Shown here piece by piece: positions 41,868-47,001 of a DNA stretch of 47,001 nt. The stretch comes from DAOPKN01 sp035391225 (lineage in GTDB: Bacteria > Thermotogota > Thermotogae > MWEM01). The first letter of the stretch is position 1. Every line of letters begins with the position of its first letter. The DNA lies in NCBI GenBank assembly GCA_035391225.1, contig DAOPKN010000014.1, positions 1 to 47,001 on the forward strand, written 5' to 3'. A program made the position numbers and the translations under genes. Under the pieces are notes generated by a model that saw only the letters and a list, made by a program, of their open reading frames with translations, had not been told where the DNA came from and did no database searches.

Positions 41868-43490
41868 ATGGGAAACAAAAGGATTGTTCTGGTTCTCGCA
41901 GTTGTCTTTGCCCTTGTTTCGGTCGTGGCACTTGGTGCGGCAAAGGAAATTACCTACAACGTCGCCGCGGAAGCCAACGGCTATGACCCGAGGAGTTCGG
42001 CCGGGCTAAACCAGCGCCAGGTGATCAACCAGTGCTTCGAGGGTTTGCTCAAGACCGACCAAAACGGTGCGTCGGTACCGGGGATCGCCGAGAGCTGGGA
42101 GATGCTGGACAACGGAACCACCATCATCTTCCACCTGCGCGATGCAAAGTGGTCCGATGGAAAAGCGGTTACGGCGCAAGACTTCGAGTACGCCTGGAAG
42201 AGCCAGTTGGATCCCGATTTCGAATCGTCGAGCAACGATCGGTTGTTCGTGATCAAGAACGCGGAGAAGTACCTGAAAGGCGAAGCCCAACGGGAAGAAG
42301 TGGGCGTGAAGGCCCTCGACGACAAGACGCTCGAAGTGAAGCTGGAATACGCATCCCCCTTTGCGATGGAAAATTTCGCGGGTGTTTCTTTCTACCCGGT
42401 GCGGCAGGACATCGCGGAGAACGATCCCCTCGGCTGGACGCTCAACCCCAAGACCTTCGTGGGGAACGGCCCATTCAAGATGACATCATGGAGAGCCAAG
42501 GACGAGATGCTGTTCGCAAAGAACCCCAACTACTACGACGCCGCAAACGTGAAGCTCGAACAACTGCGCTTTGTGTTCGTGGAGGAAGCCGCTACGGCAC
42601 ATGCGGCATTCCTTACGGGAGACATCGACGTGAACGAGACCGTTCCCGCTTTTGCCACCGAGCAGCTGATTTCTGACGGTTACGCGCTGATCGTTCCCTT
42701 GGTTGCCACGTACTACTACTCCATCAACATGGGATCGGATGACTGGGCCGACGTGGAACGAACCCCGGCGGATGCACTCACGCGCGAAGCTCTTTGGGAC
42801 GTTCGCGTGCGCAAAGCGCTTGCGATGGCCATCGACCGGGTCGCCATCACCGACGTTGTGCTTCGCGGGGGACAGGTTCCCGCGTACGGTTTTGCCCCTG
42901 AGGGTGTCGTGATGAACGGCCACGATTTCCGAAAAGCGAGGTCCTACTTTGACCCCCACGGGGACGTGGAAGAAGCCCAAAAGTTGTTAGCCGAAGCTGG
43001 TTATCCAGGTGGCGCAGGCTTCCCCGTGTACGAGATCTTCTACAACACCAGCGAAATGCACGCTGCGGTTGCCCAGGCGGTGCAAGACATGTGGAGGAAA
43101 AACCTGGGGATCGACGTGAAACTGGTAAACAAGGAAACCAGCGTGTTCGCGTTCGAGCGTGGACGGGGCATGTACCAGATTGCCCGATCCGGAAACACCT
43201 GCGATACGCTGTATCCCTCCATCCTCGAATTGTTCAAGTTCGACATTCCCACCAACGATCCACAATGGGTGCTGCCCGAGTACGTTTCACTGATCGATGC
43301 TGCAGCACGCTCCACCGATACCGTGCGCATGGAAGCACTGTACCGCATGGCCGAGGATGTGCTGATGGAACACATGCCCGTGATTCCCATTTTCTACTAC
43401 ACCCGGGTTTTCGCGATGCAAAAGAACGTGCACGACGTGGTCCGCCTGCCCAGCGGCTCCATCTACTTCAAGTGGGCCTATAAAGACTAG
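41868..43490 (+). CDS. Extracytoplasmic solute-binding protein, SBP family 5 (OppA/DppA-like)
   Basis: A 540-residue protein with a signal peptide (1-25, ending GAA) but no lipobox Cys, followed by SBP_bac_5 motifs: LNQRQVINQCFEGLLK, IAESWEMLDNGTTIIFHLRDAKWSDGKAVTAQDF (in part), VGNGPFKM, AFLTGDIDVNE and VRKALAMAIDR. It delivers the substrate to the OppBCDF-like permease. The neighbouring GH78 enzyme suggests a rhamnose-containing oligosaccharide or glycoside rather than a peptide. AAGGAGG precedes ATG 41868. A terminator follows. Confidence 0.94.
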   Translation: MGNKRIVLVLAVVFALVSVVALGAAKEITYNVAAEANGYDPRSSAGLNQRQVINQCFEGLLKTDQNGASVPGIAESWEMLDNGTTIIFHLRDAKWSDGKAVTAQDFEYAWKSQLDPDFESSSNDRLFVIKNAEKYLKGEAQREEVGVKALDDKTLEVKLEYASPFAMENFAGVSFYPVRQDIAENDPLGWTLNPKTFVGNGPFKMTSWRAKDEMLFAKNPNYYDAANVKLEQLRFVFVEEAATAHAAFLTGDIDVNETVPAFATEQLISDGYALIVPLVATYYYSINMGSDDWADVERTPADALTREALWDVRVRKALAMAIDRVAITDVVLRGGQVPAYGFAPEGVVMNGHDFRKARSYFDPHGDVEEAQKLLAEAGYPGGAGFPVYEIFYNTSEMHAAVAQAVQDMWRKNLGIDVKLVNKETSVFAFERGRGMYQIARSGNTCDTLYPSILELFKFDIPTNDPQWVLPEYVSLIDAAARSTDTVRMEALYRMAEDVLMEHMPVIPIFYYTRVFAMQKNVHDVVRLPSGSIYFKWAYKD

Positions 43491-43522
43491 TTCGTTACCC
43501 TCCTTCTTTCTTTCGCAGGGTG

Positions 43523-43560
43523 GGGCGAAGCCGGTCTTTTTGCCCGGTTTCGCCCTTTTT
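43523..43560 (+). terminator. Rho-independent terminator after the binding-protein gene
   Basis: GGGCGAAGCCGG pairs with CCGGTTTCGCCC (one G-T pair) around a nine-base loop, followed by TTTTT. It separates the ABC-transporter operon from the second URO-D-family gene, which may be read by partial read-through. Confidence 0.88.
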
Positions 43561-43596
43561 CTTCTACGCGTTACGCGTTCCTGGAGGTGTATCCAA

Positions 43597-44646
43597 GTGC
43601 GCCAACCCGATTTTGAAAGCTTTGCAGCGGTGATCCAAGGGAAACGAAAACCGTCGAAGGTACACCTGGTGGAGCTGGGAGTGGACATCGAAGTAGTGAA
43701 AGCGGTGATGGAGGGCGTTTTCTCCCGGCACTGGTCCGATGATCCCCAAGAGCAACTTCTCTTGCGCCTGGAATTTGAACGGTTGTTGGGGTACGATGCA
43801 CACGTTTTTAGCTCCCATTTTTCGGGGATGCCCGAATTTGAAAAGAAGACCTCGAGTGATTTTGGCCCCCTTGCCCGTGCCAACCGAACTTGGGCATTGG
43901 AAGGAATCGGCCTGATCAACAGCCAGCAAGATTTCCATGCCGTTGACTGGCAAGCCATTCGCGTGGACGAGAGCCCGTTCCTCCAGGTGAAACAGCATCT
44001 TCCGAAGGGCATGAAGATCCTCCTTTTTTCCACGCTGTTTGAACAGGTGATGGAATGGTGGATGGGATACGAGGGGCTCTTCGTCAACCTGGTGGAAAAC
44101 CCCGAGCTGGTGGAGGATGTTTTCGCGCAATGGGGGCAGAAGGTGTTTGCGTTCTACCAGCGGTTCCTTTCCGATCCAGCGGTGGGGGGGATTTTCCACG
44201 CGGACGACATGGGTTTCAAGACGTCGACCATCGTCAGCCCAGCGGTGTTGGAGAAGTACCTCTTCCCGTGGTTGAAACAGTTTTCACGGCTTGCCCATGA
44301 TTACGGCAAGTTGTTCCTCTTGCATTCCTGTGGCAACGTGTCCCGCATCATGCCGACCCTTATCCAGCAAATCCACATCGATGGTTTTCATTCGTTCCAG
44401 GACAGTATTTGCCCCATCGTGGATTTCTACGACCAGTACCCTTCGATTGGTGCCCTGGGTGGTGTAGACATGGACAAGCTGGCCCGGTATCCTCCAGCTG
44501 AATTGCGCGCGGTGGTCCGAGCCATTCTCCAGCATTGTGCCCCTGGGGGAAGATTTGCACTGGGATCGGGAAACACCGTGGCAAACTACGTGCCGATCCG
44601 GAATTTCCAGATCATGCTACAAGAAGCCGAACGATTTGCGCTATAA
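43597..44646 (+). CDS. URO-D-superfamily protein, candidate corrinoid methyltransferase (copy 2)
   Basis: About 349 residues, a clear paralogue of the protein at 33247-34344. Shared landmarks are DWQAIRVDES, WGQKVFAFY, VGGIFHADDMGFKT, LLHSCGNV, FHSFQDSI, GGVDMDKLARYP and GGRFALGSGNTVANYVP. Over the C-terminal 220 residues roughly half the positions look identical. The N-terminal 100 residues diverge, which suits different substrates or partners. GTG 43597 has CTGGAGGTG upstream. It follows a terminator and precedes the ThuA gene by 28 bases. Confidence 0.85.
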   Translation: MRQPDFESFAAVIQGKRKPSKVHLVELGVDIEVVKAVMEGVFSRHWSDDPQEQLLLRLEFERLLGYDAHVFSSHFSGMPEFEKKTSSDFGPLARANRTWALEGIGLINSQQDFHAVDWQAIRVDESPFLQVKQHLPKGMKILLFSTLFEQVMEWWMGYEGLFVNLVENPELVEDVFAQWGQKVFAFYQRFLSDPAVGGIFHADDMGFKTSTIVSPAVLEKYLFPWLKQFSRLAHDYGKLFLLHSCGNVSRIMPTLIQQIHIDGFHSFQDSICPIVDFYDQYPSIGALGGVDMDKLARYPPAELRAVVRAILQHCAPGGRFALGSGNTVANYVPIRNFQIMLQEAERFAL

Positions 44647-44674
44647 TCCCAAAAACCACGAAAGGAGAAAGAGA

Positions 44675-45337
44675 ATGAACGCATGGATCGTATACGGAGG
44701 ATGGGAAGGGCATCAACCCCGGGAAATTTCCGAGTGGTTTGCCCGTGAATTACGGGAAATGGGGTGGAATGTCCAACTTTTCGCGGAATTGGGTGTGCTG
44801 GAAGACACCGAGGAATTGAAGTCGGTTGACCTGCTGGTTCCCATGTGGACCATGGGAACGTTGGGTGAAAAAGCCACCCGGGCAGTTCTGGATGCGGTGG
44901 CCAATGGAATGGGGATCGCGGGATGCCACGGTGGGATGTGCGATGCGTTTCGAGAGAACACCGATTGGCAATTCATGACGGGAGGACAGTTCGTGGCCCA
45001 CCCCGGGAACGACACCCGGGAATACACCGTGCAATTCAAAAGGGGATCGAGCGCTATCGTGGAGGGGTTGCCCGATTTTTCGCTGGTGAGTGAACAATAC
45101 TACATGCACGTGGATCCAGCCATCGAAGTGCTGGCCACCACCCGGGTGACGGGCGGGGAAGACATGGGACCCCATACCGCCAACGGCGAGGTGGATATTC
45201 CCGTGGCCTGGACGAAACGATGGGGAAAAGGCAGGGTGTTTTACTGCTCGCTGGGGCACAACGTGGAACTGTTCGCGCAGCAACCCCTCGGAGAACTCAT
45301 GCGCCGGGGTTTTACCTGGGCGGCTCGCAGGGGATAG
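44675..45337 (+). CDS. ThuA-like protein
   Basis: A 220-residue class I glutamine-amidotransferase-like fold protein: WIVYGGWEGHQPREISEWFA, DLLVPMWTMGTL, GIAGCHGGMCDAFRENTDWQFMTGGQFVAHPG (in part), GEVDIPVAWTKRWGKGRVFYCSLGHN. ThuA proteins occur with Gfo/Idh/MocA dehydrogenases in sugar-use clusters, such as trehalose/keto-sugar use in rhizobia; the reaction is not settled. ATG 44675 has AAAGGAG upstream. The Gfo/Idh/MocA gene begins 13 bases after it. Confidence 0.9.
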   Translation: MNAWIVYGGWEGHQPREISEWFARELREMGWNVQLFAELGVLEDTEELKSVDLLVPMWTMGTLGEKATRAVLDAVANGMGIAGCHGGMCDAFRENTDWQFMTGGQFVAHPGNDTREYTVQFKRGSSAIVEGLPDFSLVSEQYYMHVDPAIEVLATTRVTGGEDMGPHTANGEVDIPVAWTKRWGKGRVFYCSLGHNVELFAQQPLGELMRRGFTWAARRG

Positions 45338-45350
45338 GGGGGGAATTGAC

Positions 45351-46454
45351 GTGAACATCGGTGTGGTTGGCTGTGGAAACATCAGCGATATCTACCTGGA
45401 GAACCTCACGGGCGTGTTCCCCAAATGGAGGAAAGGTTCATTGGAAAGGGTCGTAGCGGTCGCAGACCTCGACGACCAAAAAGCCCAGCGCCAAGCCAAA
45501 CGCTATGCCATCCCCCGTGTTAGCAGCCTGGACGAAATGCTGCAGGATCCCGAAATCCACGTGATTTTGAACCTGACCAATCCCGGTGCCCATTTTGGCA
45601 TCAATTCCAGTGCCTTGTTAGCGGGAAAGCACGTGTACTCGGAGAAACCACTGTGCCTTTCGAACCAGGAGGCCCAACAACTCCTTTCCATCGCGGACGA
45701 AAAAAAGCGATGGATGGGTTGCGCCCCCGACACGATCTTGGGTGGAGGAATCCAAACCTGCAGAGAGGTTTTGGACAAGGGTGCCATTGGCAAAGTGGTG
45801 GGGGTTGCGGGTTTCATGACCTGCCCCGGGCATGAATGGTGGCATCCCGACCCGGAATTTTACTACCAACCCGGGGGAGGCCCGTTGCTGGACATGGGCC
45901 CGTACTACCTTTCAACAATGGTGTACCTTTTGGGCTCCATTCGCGAGGTGCAGGGGATGGCAGCGACCCCACAGGCTTTCCGAACCATTTTCAGCGGGCC
46001 GAAGGCGGGAAAGAAATTCGAAGTGCAGACCCCCACGCACATTACCGCGCTGCTGGGGTTTGAAAACGGCGCGCTCGGAAACCTGGTGATGAGTTTCGAC
46101 ACCTGGTACAGCCATTTGCCCTTCCTGGAAATCTACGGTGAAAAAGGCACCCTCACCGTTCCCGACCCCAACTCCTTCGGGGGCCCCGTACTTTTGCGGA
46201 AAAGCCACGAAAAAGAGTGGGAACAGCTAAACATCGCCAAGCCTTTCACGGCAAATTCCCGCGGCCTTGGCTTGATCGAAATGATCGATGCCATCCAAGA
46301 AAACCACGAATGCATCTGTTCCGGAAAAACAGCCGCACACGTTCTGGAAGCGATGAACGGGATACTGGAAGCCGCCCAAACCGGGAACTCCATACCCATC
46401 CAATCCCCCATCCCCAACAGCAGGCTTCTTCCCAACCCCCTTTCCGGCCAGTAA
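45351..46454 (+). CDS. Gfo/Idh/MocA-family oxidoreductase
   Basis: A 367-residue NAD(P)-dependent sugar oxidoreductase: Rossmann GVVGCGNISDIYL (1-16), VYSEKPLCLSNQEAQ with the conserved EKP lysine, APDTILGGGIQTCREVLDKGAIGKV, and GPLLDMGPYYLSTMVYLLG with an Asp followed by Tyr-Tyr where many members have the catalytic His. With ThuA it may oxidise or epimerise a sugar of the same substrate. GTG 45351 is preceded by GGGGGG. It is the last gene of the rightward series. Confidence 0.92.
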   Translation: MNIGVVGCGNISDIYLENLTGVFPKWRKGSLERVVAVADLDDQKAQRQAKRYAIPRVSSLDEMLQDPEIHVILNLTNPGAHFGINSSALLAGKHVYSEKPLCLSNQEAQQLLSIADEKKRWMGCAPDTILGGGIQTCREVLDKGAIGKVVGVAGFMTCPGHEWWHPDPEFYYQPGGGPLLDMGPYYLSTMVYLLGSIREVQGMAATPQAFRTIFSGPKAGKKFEVQTPTHITALLGFENGALGNLVMSFDTWYSHLPFLEIYGEKGTLTVPDPNSFGGPVLLRKSHEKEWEQLNIAKPFTANSRGLGLIEMIDAIQENHECICSGKTAAHVLEAMNGILEAAQTGNSIPIQSPIPNSRLLPNPLSGQ

Positions 46455-46515
46455 AAGCCCTTGAAGCCATATGCCACTTGGGACCGCCGCACCCCAGAGC
46501 AACCCAAACACTTTC

Positions 46516-46551
46516 TGTAGGGGCAGGCCCCCGTGCCTGCCCGCCCTTACA
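46516..46551. repeat. REP-like palindrome (GGGGCAGGC type)
   Basis: GGGCAGGC (46521-46528) and GCCTGCCC (46535-46542) pair around CCCCGT, with TGTAGG and CCCTTACA flanks that can extend the stem imperfectly. Elements reading TAGGGGCAGGC...GCCTGCCC are dispersed intergenic repeats in several phyla, as I recall. Only one copy lies in this window. The rest of the gap 46455-46683 holds nothing I can assign. Confidence 0.6.
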
Positions 46552-46683
46552 ACAACTCCTGAACCCGAGACTTGACAATCCGCCCAGTTATGCGGCATTC
46601 TAATAGATGTTACTCGGTGTTCATCGAAGAAACTTCAGCGAGTAGAGATCTTGTTGTGCAGAACCATTCGAAAGGGGAAATCC

Positions 46684-46983
46684 ATGGCAGAAAAAAAGGG
46701 AAACGGCGCCAATCTCGGGTTTGAGAACCAGATGTGGGCGGCTGCTGAGTATGAGGATGTTCCCATCTTCTGCAAGAGCGAAGCAACGGATGAAATCAGG
46801 GAAAACGGCTACGTGTTGACCCCGTGTCGGTACGTGGGCGCAGCCGAAATCGAGCATGACGGCGTTCCTTTCGAGGAAAAGATGGCCGAACTGTCAGCCA
46901 CTCTCTACGAGCAGTTCGCGGAGGCATACCGGCTTGAAGCCACCATCAAGAGGAACTTGGAGGTCTTGGGGTATGACAGATAA
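46684..46983 (+). pseudogene. hsdM: Internally deleted type I restriction-modification DNA methyltransferase (HsdM) remnant
   Basis: A 99-residue frame. Residues 1-21 (MAEKKGNGANLGFENQMWAA) are the typical HsdM N-terminus. From about residue 24 (YEDVPIFCKSEATDEI, GYVLTPCRYVGAAEIEHDGVPFEEKM ... LEVLGY) it is the typical HsdM C-terminus. Full HsdM has about 500 residues, so some 400, including the SAM-binding and NPPF catalytic motifs, are missing in frame. It has a good AAAGGGGAAA ribosome site. Methylation activity is not possible from this product. A TTGACA at 46572 lacks a well-spaced -10. It may retain a role in complex assembly, but decay is simpler. Confidence 0.82.
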
Positions 46984-47001
46984 TCAGGAAAGCCTCAACT
47001 T
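46973..47001 (+). CDS. First codons of a following gene, cut by the window edge
   Basis: An ATG overlapping the end of the hsdM remnant starts MTDNQESLN and stays open to the edge. In type I systems the gene after hsdM is usually hsdS or an accessory gene (often a virulence-RhuM, Fic or AAA protein), and such overlaps are common. Identity cannot be told from nine codons. Confidence 0.45.

Noticed and set aside
46572..46604. TTGACA with TCTAAT as a promoter for the hsdM remnant
   Set aside because: The spacing is 21 bases, too long for a normal promoter; the -35 match is probably chance or a relic.
1..47001. CRISPR array, tRNA or rRNA genes, insertion sequences, prophage
   Set aside because: I saw no regularly spaced repeats, no cloverleaf or rRNA-like stretches, and no transposase or phage proteins in any convincing frame.

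Overview
The window is bacterial chromosome, G+C above 50% by eye, densely coded and mostly read leftward up to about 33 kb, then rightward. Several proteins point to Thermotogota or a close relative. These are a 60-residue single-cluster ferredoxin with the cysteine spacing of the Thermotoga maritima protein, an Omp-alpha-like S-layer/coiled-coil/C-terminal-anchor protein, PEGA-repeat proteins, and a DeoR-type regulator in a rhamnose locus. The assignment is an inference from families; the base composition is high for that phylum.

Layout. (1) 1-13.5 kb, minus strand: a tightly spaced housekeeping and envelope block. In transcription order it runs DUF5693-like membrane protein, B12-binding/radical SAM protein, hisS, two small membrane proteins, PEGA protein, Omp-alpha-like protein, queA, membrane protein, PpiC-type foldase, lspA and a DUF6880-like protein cut by the window edge. 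(2) 13.5-20.5 kb: ferredoxin, then a YtrA-type GntR/ABC-transporter operon with a 20-bp palindrome over its promoter. After it come a Cys-motif unknown, a Tyr/Pro-rich secreted protein, a DUF4097-like lipoprotein and a secreted phosphatase whose N-terminal domain resembles the C-terminal domain of SAM hydroxide adenosyltransferases. (3) 20.5-24.4 kb: YgjP-like metallopeptidase, D-ornithine aminomutase (oraS, oraE) and an adenosine-specific kinase, with the phosphatase directly downstream.

(4) 24.4-46.5 kb is the most interesting part: two divergent operons. The minus operon has seven tightly spaced, partly overlapping genes: class II aldolase, L-rhamnose isomerase, rhamnulokinase, a DUF4965-like hydrolase, RACo (corrinoid reductive activator), a MetH-activation-like protein and a corrinoid protein. 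The plus side carries a URO-D-family methyltransferase-like protein, a DeoR regulator, a cytoplasmic GH78 alpha-L-rhamnosidase, a five-gene oligopeptide/oligosaccharide ABC importer, a second URO-D-family paralogue, a ThuA-like protein and a Gfo/Idh/MocA oxidoreductase. A corrinoid protein, its activators and two URO-D-type proteins are the parts of a corrinoid O-demethylase. Embedded in a rhamnoside-use locus, they suggest import and cleavage of an O-methylated rhamnoside (or a rhamnoside of a methoxylated aglycone), corrinoid removal of the methyl group, and catabolism of the freed rhamnose. This is a hypothesis from gene content, not a demonstrated pathway.

(5) The right end holds a REP-like palindrome and an internally deleted type I DNA methyltransferase (hsdM) remnant, with the first codons of a following gene. 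I saw no tRNA, rRNA, CRISPR array or insertion sequence.
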